From assembly GCA_937877125.1 (NCBI GenBank), contig CALEFQ010000105.1:1-13341 (forward strand): a DNA stretch of 13,341 bases, given 5' to 3'. Source of the DNA: an uncultured bacterium (GTDB lineage: Bacteria; Patescibacteriota; CALEFQ01). The notes under the pieces are model-generated. The model had not been told where the DNA came from, made no database searches, and worked only from the letters and a program-made list of their open reading frames with translations. The translations under genes were made by a program, and so were the position numbers. Positions 1-5,950 of this stretch are shown here, piece by piece; position 1 is the first letter of the stretch, and every line of letters starts with the position of its first letter.

Positions 1-2
1 CT

Positions 3-443
3 TTTATCGCCGCGATCAAGAAAATGGGCCTGGCGGTTAAACTGGATACTAACGGCGCCAATCCTCGATTGCTTAAGGATTTGTATGACCAGAAAATGCT
101 TGATTATGTGGCCTTTGACATAAAGTCGTCGCCGGAAAAATATGGCGAAGTCAGCGGCGTTAATGTGGATTTAGACAAGATAAAAGAAAGTATCCAGATG
201 GTGATGAACGGCCAGATTCCTTACGAATTTAGATCAACCATCTTGCCGCGGTTGCATACGGAAACAGAAATCGAAAAAATGGCTCGCTTCATCAAAGGGG
301 CGCGCCTGTATTTCCTCCAAAATTTTGTGCCGCGCAACACTCTGGATAAATCCTTCATGGATGAACGTAGTTTCGCGCCAGACGAATTGTCCAAACTCGC
401 GGCCATTGCCGGTCGCTATGTCGAGAAATGCCAGATCCGGTAA
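3..443 (+). CDS. NrdG-type radical SAM activating protein, C-terminal part
   Basis: Incomplete at the window edge: the frame is open from base 3 and ends at TAA 441-443, about 146 residues. The visible part includes LDTNG followed by a Leu/Asp-rich segment and YVAFDIKSSPEKY, then EFRSTILPRLHTETEIE and LQNFVPRNTLD. These match the C-terminal half of the radical-SAM activases annotated as anaerobic ribonucleoside-triphosphate reductase activating protein (NrdG2 type). In that family a glycyl radical is installed on the reductase using a [4Fe-4S] cluster and S-adenosylmethionine. The CxxxCxxC cluster motif would lie upstream of base 1 and cannot be checked, nor can the neighbouring nrdD. The Met at 24 is internal, because coding similarity continues before it (FIAAIKK). 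Related pyruvate-formate-lyase-type activases remain possible. Confidence 0.75.
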   Translation, partial: FIAAIKKMGLAVKLDTNGANPRLLKDLYDQKMLDYVAFDIKSSPEKYGEVSGVNVDLDKIKESIQMVMNGQIPYEFRSTILPRLHTETEIEKMARFIKGARLYFLQNFVPRNTLDKSFMDERSFAPDELSKLAAIAGRYVEKCQIR

Positions 444-482
444 TATTTGCGAGCCGGCGTTTATCATGCTAAGGTACTACCA

Positions 483-713
483 ATGAAACGGATTAACGTT
501 TTGGTCACCGCCCGGGCAAAAAATCCCCGGATTATAGAATTAGCTGAACCTGATTCCTTCAAGGTTTATGTCGCATCCCCGGCGGTTGACGGCAAGGCGA
601 ACAAAGAATTGACTGTCCTGCTGGCCGATCGGTTCGGGGTTAAGGCGCGCGATATTCATCTTGTGCAGGGGGCCAAAAGCCGCCGTAAGGTAATTGGTAT
701 CGTTTCTAAATAA
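483..713 (+). CDS. DUF167 / YggU family protein
   Basis: A 76-residue protein. I chose ATG 483 over the in-frame TTG at 447 because AAGG (470-473) sits 9 nt before it and because family members begin near this point (MKRINVLVTARAKNPRI). Family hallmarks are the PAVDGKANKELTVLLADRFGV core followed by the G-x-K-S-R-x-K segment (GAKSRRKVIGI). DUF167 proteins form a compact alpha/beta fold; their biochemical role is not established, so I assign none. The gene starts 40 nt after the radical-SAM gene, so the two probably share a transcript. That transcript ends at the terminator hairpin just downstream. Confidence 0.85.
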   Translation: MKRINVLVTARAKNPRIIELAEPDSFKVYVASPAVDGKANKELTVLLADRFGVKARDIHLVQGAKSRRKVIGIVSK

Positions 714-739
714 TGTCTCGTCGATTGAATAAGCTTACG

Positions 740-761
740 AAACCCTCCGAGAGGGTTTTTT
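740..761 (+). terminator. Intrinsic terminator abutting the comEC start
   Basis: A perfect 8-bp stem, AAACCCTC (740-747) with GAGGGTTT (751-758), has a CGA loop and is followed by three more T (759-761), giving a six-T run. It is a plausible Rho-independent terminator for the radical-SAM/DUF167 unit. The T run touches the ATG of comEC at 762. The right arm also contains GAGG, a Shine-Dalgarno-like sequence about 6-7 nt before that ATG, so the same hairpin could hide the comEC ribosome binding site. Confidence 0.75.
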
Positions 762-2267
762 ATGTCGCGCGGCAAGATTTTTTTCTGGAGCGGTTTGGCT
801 TTTCTGGCGGGAGTGATGGTGGCTTCTTTCTGGCAGCCGGATAGGCTTTTTGCCTGGAGCCTGTTTCTCGGGGGCCTTGGCCTGGCTATCATCGCGCCCA
901 AAAAAATTTTGGTGGGCGGTTTGATTATAAGCTGCGTCGGTTTGGGCATGCTGCGGTTAATGCAAGTCCGGCAGCTTCCTGATAATCATGTCAGCCGGTG
1001 GAATAGCCAAGAAGTGGATTTCATCGGGACTATCGTGGTTGAGCCGGAAGAACGGGAGGGGCGGACAAAATTGACCGTGGCCGCGGAAAAAATCTCCGAC
1101 CAGCCGATTACCGGCCGGGTCTTGATCTTGGCGCCGCGTTATCCTTTTTATGAATACGGACAGCGCTTGTTGATCCGGGGAAAATTAGAAGCTCCGGAAA
1201 ATTTCGCCGATTTTGATTACCAAAACTATTTGGCGCGCTACGGCATTTACTCGACGATGTTTCAGCCGAAGCTAGAAGTAATTGGTAGCGGGGGGAATCT
1301 TTTCCTGGCGGGCCTGCTCAAGGCTAAAAGCTATCTGTCGCGTTCTTTGCAGCGGGTAATTCCCGAACCGGAAACGGGCTTTGCCTTGGGAATATTGCTG
1401 GGACAGCAAGCCGCCGTCGGCGAATCAGTTCAAGAAAGCTTCCGGGCTAGCGGCACCATGCACGTCATGGCTGTTTCCGGTTATAATATAACTATCGTGG
1501 CCTCGCTTTTGATCGGCGCCACCAAATGGGCCGGTCGACGCTGGTCTTTTTTCCTGGCGCTTCTCGGGATCGTATCTTTTGTCTTGATCACGGGCGCCTC
1601 GGCTTCGGTGGTTCGGGCGGCGCTGATGGGCGGGCTGGTTTTATTGGCGGGACAGGTCGGGCGAGTTTCCAGCGTGCGCAATATTTTACTGGCGGCGGCG
1701 GTAGCCATGGTGGCCATCAATCCTTTGGTTTTAAGATATGATATCGGTTTCCAGCTGTCTTTCTTGGCCGTCATCGGATTAGTATATGTGAGTCCGCACC
1801 TGGAAAAATTTTTAGCTAAAGTGCCGCGGGCTTTTATGCTGCGTGAGTCGCTCTCGGCTACATTGTCCGCCAATATTATGACGGTGCCGGTGACTTTGGT
1901 TTATTTCGGTCAAATTTCACCGTTGGCGCCGCTGGTTAATATCATCCTTTTGCCTTCGATTCCGCTAGCCATGGCCTTGTCTTTTAGCGCCGCGCTGGCG
2001 GGTTTAATCGACTGGCATTGGGGACAAGTGCTCGGTTATCCGGCTTGGCTGGTGCTGACCTATGGCCTCCGGGTCGTGAAATTCGGCGCGGCTCTGCCGG
2101 GCGCGACGCTTAGTATCGCCGGGCAAATGAGTGAATTAGTATTAGCAATTTATGTTCCCGGCTTGGCGCTCTGGTTTTGGCTCAAAAACAGGCGCCTCAG
2201 CTTATTCCGAATAAAGAAAACGGCACCCCCCGGAAGGCGGGTGCCGACGATCAATGGCCGACGGTAG
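762..2267 (+). CDS. comEC: ComEC/Rec2 competence channel without C-terminal nuclease-like domain
   Basis: A 501-residue integral membrane protein for DNA uptake: in competent bacteria ComEC forms the channel that brings single-stranded DNA across the cytoplasmic membrane. Order of parts: two or three N-terminal membrane helices (about residues 5-65), a soluble DUF4131/OB-like region (about 75-170), then the polytopic Competence domain (about 200-480). The hallmark stretch ALGILLGQQAAVGESVQ followed by GTMHVMAVSGYN lies near residues 208-242. ATG 762 is the first start after an in-frame stop at 726. Full-length ComEC is usually 700-800 residues and ends in a metallo-beta-lactamase domain; here that domain is a separate gene 150 bp downstream. 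The last 17 or so codons run through a hairpin that is a terminator for the opposite strand, so the extreme C-terminus (rich in Arg and Pro) may be poorly constrained. Confidence 0.92.
   Translation: MSRGKIFFWSGLAFLAGVMVASFWQPDRLFAWSLFLGGLGLAIIAPKKILVGGLIISCVGLGMLRLMQVRQLPDNHVSRWNSQEVDFIGTIVVEPEEREGRTKLTVAAEKISDQPITGRVLILAPRYPFYEYGQRLLIRGKLEAPENFADFDYQNYLARYGIYSTMFQPKLEVIGSGGNLFLAGLLKAKSYLSRSLQRVIPEPETGFALGILLGQQAAVGESVQESFRASGTMHVMAVSGYNITIVASLLIGATKWAGRRWSFFLALLGIVSFVLITGASASVVRAALMGGLVLLAGQVGRVSSVRNILLAAAVAMVAINPLVLRYDIGFQLSFLAVIGLVYVSPHLEKFLAKVPRAFMLRESLSATLSANIMTVPVTLVYFGQISPLAPLVNIILLPSIPLAMALSFSAALAGLIDWHWGQVLGYPAWLVLTYGLRVVKFGAALPGATLSIAGQMSELVLAIYVPGLALWFWLKNRRLSLFRIKKTAPPGRRVPTINGRR
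2213..2246 (-). terminator. Intrinsic terminator of the minus-strand RNA
   Basis: On the minus strand, CGGCACCC pairs with GGGTGCCG (plus 2239-2246 with 2221-2228). A C:C mismatch and two further G:C pairs follow inside, around a four-base loop. It is followed on the minus strand by TTTTCTTT (plus 2213-2220). On the plus strand there is no T run, so the polarity is clear. It lies inside the 3' end of comEC. Confidence 0.8.
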
Positions 2268-2367
2268 CGTCTCGTCAGTAGCTTTGGAACACTTGTTGTC
2301 GGTGGACAACCAAATCTCCCATCAGGCCTACTTGGCGACGAGATTAGCTGCGTCGGACCAAGATCTT
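2213..2367 (-). ncRNA. Orphan structured non-coding RNA, family not recognised
   Basis: An unnamed RNA predicted from +1 at about 2367 down to the terminator T run at about 2213. Pairings visible in plus coordinates, all nested: 2249-2252 with 2362-2365; 2255-2257 with 2358-2360; 2258-2263 with 2351-2356; 2270-2276 with 2337-2343; 2277-2281 with 2328-2332; 2283-2287 with 2310-2314; 2296-2300 with 2305-2309, closing a short apical loop. That is about 35 base pairs in a rod of roughly 118 nt whose ends pair, with a large one-sided internal loop (2315-2327) and an 8-nt bulge (2288-2295). An alternative hairpin (2331-2340 with 2351-2362) competes with the outer helices. No good open reading frame is seen in it, and the next gene in that direction, comEC, is convergent, so it is not a leader. 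I could not match it to 6S, SRP, tmRNA or RNase P RNA. Confidence 0.6.
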
Positions 2368-2374
2368 AAATTGA

Positions 2375-2403
2375 AGAATAATCCTTTATCGTCTTTTTGT
2401 CAA
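2375..2403 (-). promoter_or_regulatory. Sigma-70-type promoter of the minus-strand RNA
   Basis: Reading the minus strand: perfect -35 TTGACA (plus 2398-2403), 17-nt spacer, -10 TATTCT (plus 2375-2380, four of six consensus bases). Predicted start is at about 2367-2366. It overlaps the leader of the divergently read lipoprotein gene, whose ATG is at 2418. No protein gene lies downstream on this strand before the terminator. Confidence 0.7.
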
Positions 2404-2417
2404 GGAAGAAGAATCCC

Positions 2418-3242
2418 ATGAAAAAGCCGATTCTTTACTTAATCATGGCGATCGCGGCGGCGGTTGTCCTATTAGTTATCGCCGGTTGCCAGTCACAGGC
2501 GCCGGCGACAGTCACATTTTTTGATGTTGGGCAAGGGGATGCCTTGTTGATCCAGCAGGGTGAAAATCAAATCCTTATTGACGGCGGGCCCTCGCGGGTA
2601 ATTGTTGATAAATTGGGTGAGACAATGCCTTATTATGATCGTGACCTGGAGGTGGTCATTTTGACCCATGCCGACAGCGATCATTTTGCCGGATTGATCG
2701 ATGTTTTTGAGCGCTATCAGGTCAAGACATTTGTTTGGACGGGAGCTTTGAATGAAGGACGGGATTTCGATCTTTTCATGGAACGCTTGCGCGAAGAAGG
2801 AGCCGAGGAGGACATTGCCGCCGCGGGCGACCAGTATGAAATCGGTTCCGCCCGGCTCGAGGTTTTGTATCCGTTTGAGCCAAATGAGTTTCGAGGGAAA
2901 CTGCCCAAGGACTTAAACGAGACTTCCGTCGTGACCAGGCTTGAATCTCCGCAGGTTTCCATGATTTTGCCGGGTGATGCGGGGTTTGAGGTAGAAGATA
3001 AACTGTTACGTCAAAAAATAAATCTTAAAGCCGAAATTTTGAAGGCCGGGCATCACGGCAGTAAAAATTCCACCGGCGAGGATTGGCTGAAAGCGGTCGC
3101 GCCTCGGGAGATAGTTTTTTCTGTCGGAGAAAAAAATCGCTTCGGCCACCCGGCGCGCGATACGGTCAGGCGGGTAGAGACAGCCGGGATCGTTATCCGG
3201 CGGACCGATCAGGAAGGGGATATCATGGTGGACTTGGAGTAA
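2418..3242 (+). CDS. ComEC-type metallo-beta-lactamase lipoprotein
   Basis: A 274-residue protein that starts with a lipoprotein signal: KK, a hydrophobic segment, then lipobox VIAGC with Cys24. ATG 2418 is preferred over TTG 2397 because it places the charged residues directly before the signal helix and has AAGGA (2402-2406) upstream. The mature part opens with VTFFDVGQGDALLIQ and has the metal motif THADSDH (residues 83-89), PGDAG near 185, GHHGSKNS near 211 and a late FGHPARD. This is the HxDxDH version typical of the ComEC C-terminal domain, thought to degrade the non-transported DNA strand. Here it would be tethered by lipid outside the membrane instead of being fused to the channel encoded just upstream. 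Stand-alone members with other nuclease or hydrolase roles exist, so the role in DNA uptake rests on the neighbourhood. Confidence 0.88.
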   Translation: MKKPILYLIMAIAAAVVLLVIAGCQSQAPATVTFFDVGQGDALLIQQGENQILIDGGPSRVIVDKLGETMPYYDRDLEVVILTHADSDHFAGLIDVFERYQVKTFVWTGALNEGRDFDLFMERLREEGAEEDIAAAGDQYEIGSARLEVLYPFEPNEFRGKLPKDLNETSVVTRLESPQVSMILPGDAGFEVEDKLLRQKINLKAEILKAGHHGSKNSTGEDWLKAVAPREIVFSVGEKNRFGHPARDTVRRVETAGIVIRRTDQEGDIMVDLE

Positions 3243-3331
3243 AAAGGCTGATACAATAAGGCAAAAGTCAACGGTCGCGATAATTAGCTAAATCCCCGGG
3301 AGCCGTATTTTTAGACGCAGTATATTGTTAT

Positions 3332-4468
3332 ATGCCTGATTCCCCTAAAAAGGTTTTGTTGCTCCAGGCTTCTATCGGCAACGGACATTTGCGCGCGTCT
3401 TTGGCTATCCAGGAAGAATTACAGCGCCAGCGCCCGGACTGGGAAATCCAGACCGTGGATTCTCTTGATTACATCAGCAAGCTGGTGGAGGGCATTTATA
3501 AAGACTGGTATAGTTTTGCCATCCGGCGCGCGCCGGTGGCCTGGAAATATATTTATAAGGAGACGGAAGACTTCCGCAAGTTTCAGCAAATTGTGTTCAA
3601 ACCTCGCGTGGTTTTGGAAGAAATGAATGCCTGGAAATTAGAACGGCTGATTAAAAAAATCGAGCCAGATGTCATCGTCAATACCCATCACTTGCCCCTT
3701 AGCTTAGTTTCTTATTGGAAAAAGCATCGCCGCTTTGCTTCGGCGCGCAATCTGGCGGTTTTGACCGATTATAGCGGTCATCGCTTTTGGGTTCATCCTG
3801 GCGTCGAGCGCTACTATGTGGCGACAGACGAGGTTGGAGCTTATATCAACTCCCAGGGAGTCACTCCGACTATTGTTAAGCCTTTCGGTATCCCCATCAG
3901 CCATCGTTTCTTACGGGAATTTGATCGTTATCAGTTGCGAGCGAAATACCAGCTGGCGTCCCAGGCGCCGACGGTTTTGATGATTGTTGACGGCATCGAG
4001 AAGATTTTTTTGCATAAAATGGTTCGACAGCTGCAGGTGATGCGTTGGCCGCTTCAGGGTTTTATTATTTCCGGTTCGCCTAAGGTCCGAGCTGATTTGG
4101 CGGAACAGCTGAAAACTACTGTTCATAAGTTGCGCGTGATCGACCGGGTGTCTAATATTGAAGAATACTATGCGGTGGCAGATGTGCTTGTCTCGAAATC
4201 CGGCGGGCTGACGATTGCCGAAACGCTGGCCATGGGTTTGCCTTTGATTGTCGTCAATCCGATTATGGGGCAGGAAGAAACCAATCGTAATTTCCTGTTG
4301 GAGCAGGGAGCGGCGCTTAACGTTGAAATCCCCGATCTTTTGGATTACAAGATTAATCTGTTTTTCCGGGATGCGGACAAGCGCGCCGCCCTTCAAAAAA
4401 ATATCCGCCGTTTGGCCAAGCCCCAGGCGGCTCGAGATGTCGCTCGTGACATTATCAATTTAGTTTAA
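3332..4468 (+). CDS. MGDG-synthase/MurG-like glycosyltransferase
   Basis: A 378-residue GT-B glycosyltransferase related to monogalactosyldiacylglycerol synthase and the processive diacylglycerol glucosyltransferase UgtP. The N-terminal acceptor domain opens with VLLLQASIGNGHLRAS (glycine-rich G16-x-G18-H19 loop). The C-terminal nucleotide-sugar domain has VSKSGGLTIAETLAMGLPLI (about residues 287-306) and NPIMGQEETN, the usual UDP-sugar site. It probably adds a sugar to a membrane lipid at the cytoplasmic face; donor and acceptor cannot be read from sequence. Basic and hydrophobic patches near residues 50-90 fit peripheral membrane binding. No ribosome site is visible; a TATATT box (3321-3326) ends 6 nt before the ATG, which would fit a leaderless message, but no -35 accompanies it. 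It is followed after 13 nt by adk, so the two probably form one transcript. Confidence 0.85.
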   Translation: MPDSPKKVLLLQASIGNGHLRASLAIQEELQRQRPDWEIQTVDSLDYISKLVEGIYKDWYSFAIRRAPVAWKYIYKETEDFRKFQQIVFKPRVVLEEMNAWKLERLIKKIEPDVIVNTHHLPLSLVSYWKKHRRFASARNLAVLTDYSGHRFWVHPGVERYYVATDEVGAYINSQGVTPTIVKPFGIPISHRFLREFDRYQLRAKYQLASQAPTVLMIVDGIEKIFLHKMVRQLQVMRWPLQGFIISGSPKVRADLAEQLKTTVHKLRVIDRVSNIEEYYAVADVLVSKSGGLTIAETLAMGLPLIVVNPIMGQEETNRNFLLEQGAALNVEIPDLLDYKINLFFRDADKRAALQKNIRRLAKPQAARDVARDIINLV

Positions 4469-4481
4469 ATACGAAAACATT

Positions 4482-5144
4482 ATGAAACTGATCTTCATCG
4501 GTGCCCCGGGCGTGGGGAAGGGGACGTACGCCAAAAAAATCGGCCCGCAACTGGGGATTCCCCATATTTCTAGCGGTGACTTGTTGCGGCATGAAGTGAA
4601 GCAAGAGACTGAATTAGGCCGGCAAGCCAAGGTGCTCATGGATCAGGGGAAACTGGTTCCAGACGAAATGATCATGGGTTTGATTAAGGCTCGATTACAG
4701 CAGCCGGACGCGGCCAAGGGCTTTATTCTTGACGGGTTCCCGCGCAATTTAGAGCAGGCTAAAATTTTGGAAAAGATTACGCCGGTGGATACGGTCTTGC
4801 ATATTGATTTGCCTGAATCTATTCTAATCAAAAAGATTACGGCGCGCCGTGTCTGTGAAAAGTGCGGTGAAATCTATAATGTCATTGAGATTGATGAACA
4901 GGGAATAAAGATGCCGGCGCTGATGCCCCGGGTCGATGGCCAGTGTGATAAATGCGGGGGAAAACTGCTCCAGCGCAGTGACGATACCGAAGCTACTGTC
5001 AAGCAACGCCTGATTTTTTATCATAAGCTGACCGATCCGATTATCATGTATTATAAAAACAAGGGCTTGGTAAAAGTTTTTCGGGCGACGGCCGGGCCGG
5101 AGGAAATGGTGCCGAAGATAATGGAATTATTGCAGACGAAATAG
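4482..5144 (+). CDS. adk: Adenylate kinase, zinc-type long form
   Basis: A 220-residue cytosolic enzyme that interconverts ATP plus AMP with two ADP. Visible parts: P-loop GAPGVGKGT (7-15), AMP-binding SSGDLLRHEV, DGFPRN, and a LID domain with four cysteines (C125, C128, C155, C158), then LLQRSDDTEATVKQRL. The cysteine pairs indicate a zinc-holding LID as in Gram-positive and thermophilic enzymes. The space between them is 26 residues, about ten more than the usual 16, so the LID tip has an insertion (around EQGIKMPALMPR). In many bacteria adk lies between secY and map in the spc operon; here it is far from the ribosomal-protein genes and next to a glycosyltransferase. No clear Shine-Dalgarno precedes the ATG. 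Confidence 0.97.
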   Translation: MKLIFIGAPGVGKGTYAKKIGPQLGIPHISSGDLLRHEVKQETELGRQAKVLMDQGKLVPDEMIMGLIKARLQQPDAAKGFILDGFPRNLEQAKILEKITPVDTVLHIDLPESILIKKITARRVCEKCGEIYNVIEIDEQGIKMPALMPRVDGQCDKCGGKLLQRSDDTEATVKQRLIFYHKLTDPIIMYYKNKGLVKVFRATAGPEEMVPKIMELLQTK

Positions 5145-5153
5145 CGGCCTAAA

Positions 5154-5186
5154 AAAATGGCGAGGGAGTTAAACCCTCGTCATTTT
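5154..5186. terminator. Bidirectional terminator between adk and the ferredoxin gene
   Basis: AAAATGGCGAGGG (5154-5166) pairs with CCCTCGTCATTTT (5174-5186) through one G:T pair, 13 bp in all, with a 7-nt loop. The plus strand continues with T-rich sequence, and the minus strand reads into a run of seven T (plus 5151-5157). It can therefore end both adk (+) and the ferredoxin message (-). Confidence 0.8.
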
Positions 5187-5203
5187 AATTGAGTCGGCAC
5201 CTA

Positions 5204-5374
5204 TTATTCCTTGATAATGGCTTTGGCGGCGCAAACCTCGACGCAGCTGCCGCAATCGGTGCACTTTTTGGGATCGATCACATAACGTTCCGGTCCTTCG
5301 GTAATGGCGCCGCTGGGGCAGGTGCTTTCGCACGCTCCGCAGGAGATGCATTGCTCGGTTATTTTGTGGGGCAT
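5204..5374 (-). CDS. Small 2[4Fe-4S] ferredoxin
   Basis: A 56-residue electron carrier. Two complete cluster motifs are visible: C9-x2-C12-x2-C15-x3-C19-P and C38-x2-C41-x2-C44-x3-C48, the second followed by Ala in place of the usual Pro. The ends of the two halves (SGAI, AKAI) show the internal duplication of bacterial ferredoxins. I chose the ATG at 5374 (MPHKITEQC) because family members begin there; the longer frame from 5401 would add MIFDFLLNP, encoded inside a repeat array. It is a single gene between a terminator and a repeat. An NrdG-type activase elsewhere in the window could use reduced ferredoxin, but nothing here links them directly. Confidence 0.9.
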   Translation of the reverse strand: MPHKITEQCISCGACESTCPSGAITEGPERYVIDPKKCTDCGSCVEVCAAKAIIKE

Positions 5375-5385
5375 AGGATTAAGTA

Positions 5386-5440
5386 AAAAGTCAAAAATCA
5401 AAAGTCAAAAGTTTTGTTTTTTACTTTTGATTTTTGACTT
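5386..5440. repeat. Heptamer array and 18-bp inverted repeat
   Basis: Four successive 7-mers (AAAAGTC, AAAAATC, AAAAGTC, AAAAGTT) run from 5386 to 5413. The reverse-complement words follow at 5423-5440. Bases 5388-5405 and 5423-5440 are perfect inverted copies, 18 bp, around a 17-nt loop. It lies between the start of the ferredoxin gene and the promoter of the 5482 RNA. Confidence 0.8.
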
Positions 5441-5466
5441 AGCCTCTGGTTGCAACTTCCCGTCCA

Positions 5467-5475
5467 TGCTATAAT
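5467..5475 (+). promoter_or_regulatory. Extended -10 promoter of the 5482 RNA
   Basis: TGC directly before a perfect TATAAT (5470-5475) makes an extended -10 element (TGnTATAAT). No good -35 exists at 16-18 nt; TTGCAA (5450-5455) is only 14 nt away. The predicted start is about 5481-5483, exactly where the closing stem of the following RNA begins. Confidence 0.65.
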
Positions 5476-5481
5476 TGAACT

Positions 5482-5630
5482 AGTCCTATCTATGACGCTT
5501 CTGGGTTTTCTCTTCAATCTCTTCCCAAGGGGTATTTAGGTCTTAATCTGGTAGCACTGCGGTGTTGCCATGCGGACCATTCCCACTGTGTTTACACAGG
5601 GAAGCCAGAGCGATCGGGGTAGGACTTTTG
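5482..5630 (+). ncRNA. Orphan structured RNA with 6S-like outline
   Basis: A roughly 145-nt candidate RNA. The ends pair: AGTCCTATC (5482-5490) with GGTAGGACT (5618-5626, one G:T). A second helix joins 5496-5504 with CCAGAGCG (5605-5612) around one bulged T. Next comes a wide open region: the left side is about 34 unpaired nt, and the right side carries a small hairpin CTGTG/CACAG (5586-5599). A terminal arm follows: GGTC/GACC (5539-5542 with 5575-5578) and a 9-bp hairpin 5549-5557 with 5562-5570 with a TGCG loop. Closing stem, central bubble with a right-side hairpin, and terminal arm are the layout of 6S RNA, the regulator of RNA polymerase. Primary-sequence signatures could not be confirmed. 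TTTT follows the closing stem, and rpmB downstream is on the other strand, so this is not a leader. Confidence 0.55.
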
Positions 5631-5635
5631 TAATT

Positions 5636-5684
5636 AAGTCAAAAGGCAAATGGCAAAAAGGAAGAATTAGGCTTTTGACTTTTA
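5636..5684. repeat. Heptamer array with inverted partner reaching the rpmB stop
   Basis: Four 7-mers in register (AAGTCAA, AAGGCAA, ATGGCAA, AAAGGAA; 5636-5663) are followed after one further 7-nt unit by GCTTTTG and ACTTTTA (5671-5684). The outer words AAGTCAAAAG (5636-5645) and CTTTTGACTT (5672-5681) are perfect inverted copies. The last unit contains the stop codon of rpmB, read on the minus strand. Confidence 0.7.
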
Positions 5685-5867
5685 CTTGGTTTTATTAATT
5701 TTCTTAATGCAGCTGACACAAGCACGAACTTTTTTGCCTTGATAACTGGTTTTTTGGAGGTTGGGGTACTGGCGCTTCTTGCCGGTCGGGTTGGTATGGG
5801 AACGCAAAAACGCCGTTGTCGTGACAACTTGGGGGCCTTTTCCGCAGATAGCGCAAACGCGAGACAT
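5682..5867 (-). CDS. rpmB: Large ribosomal subunit protein bL28
   Basis: A 61-residue ribosomal protein of the large subunit. It opens with the family signature MSRVCAICGKGPQV and contains RQYPNLQK. It is the zinc-ribbon form: C5-x2-C8 and C50-x2-C53 would hold one zinc. The N-terminal Arg-rich loop is replaced by TTTAFLRSHTNPTGKKR. It stands alone, without rpmG or recG beside it. A good minus-strand promoter lies about 40 nt upstream of the ATG (leader about 32 nt, no Shine-Dalgarno). The stop codon sits in a heptamer repeat. Confidence 0.93.
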   Translation of the reverse strand: MSRVCAICGKGPQVVTTTAFLRSHTNPTGKKRQYPNLQKTSYQGKKVRACVSCIKKINKTK

Positions 5868-5906
5868 AGATTTGTATAGTTAGTGAAAGTTATAGGGACA
5901 AACGAG

Positions 5907-5935
5907 AGTATATATCAGAACTAGAAGATTGGCAA
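5907..5935 (-). promoter_or_regulatory. rpmB promoter
   Basis: On the minus strand: -35 TTGCCA (plus 5930-5935), exactly 17 nt spacer, -10 TATACT (plus 5907-5912, five of six consensus bases). The predicted start is near 5899, about 32 nt before the rpmB ATG. Confidence 0.7.
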
Positions 5936-5950
5936 GAGTGGCCTTGGGTT

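Noticed and set aside
447..482. TTG start giving a 12-residue longer DUF167 protein
   Set aside because: ATG 483 has AAGG at a good distance and matches where the family begins; the extra residues look unrelated.
1481..1873. Minus-strand open frame inside comEC
   Set aside because: It is a shadow of the comEC frame with no family features; comEC itself is strongly supported.
2260..2282. Hammerhead-like CTGACGA on the minus strand
   Set aside because: The required GAAA after the second stem is absent, and these bases take part in the long outer helix of the RNA.
2213..2367. SRP RNA, suggested by a GGAA-type loop in CCGGAAGG
   Set aside because: The conserved AGCA/CAGG internal loop of SRP RNA is missing, and on the transcribed strand the loop is part of a terminator.
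3252..3257. TACAAT box before the glycosyltransferase gene
   Set aside because: No -35 at a usable distance and it lies about 75 nt from the ATG, so the evidence is too thin.
5375..5401. Longer ferredoxin start
   Set aside because: The added residues are encoded by the heptamer repeat, and ferredoxins start at the later Met.
5482..5630. tmRNA or T-box leader
   Set aside because: No tRNA-like ends, tag frame or T-box sequence, and the next gene is on the opposite strand.
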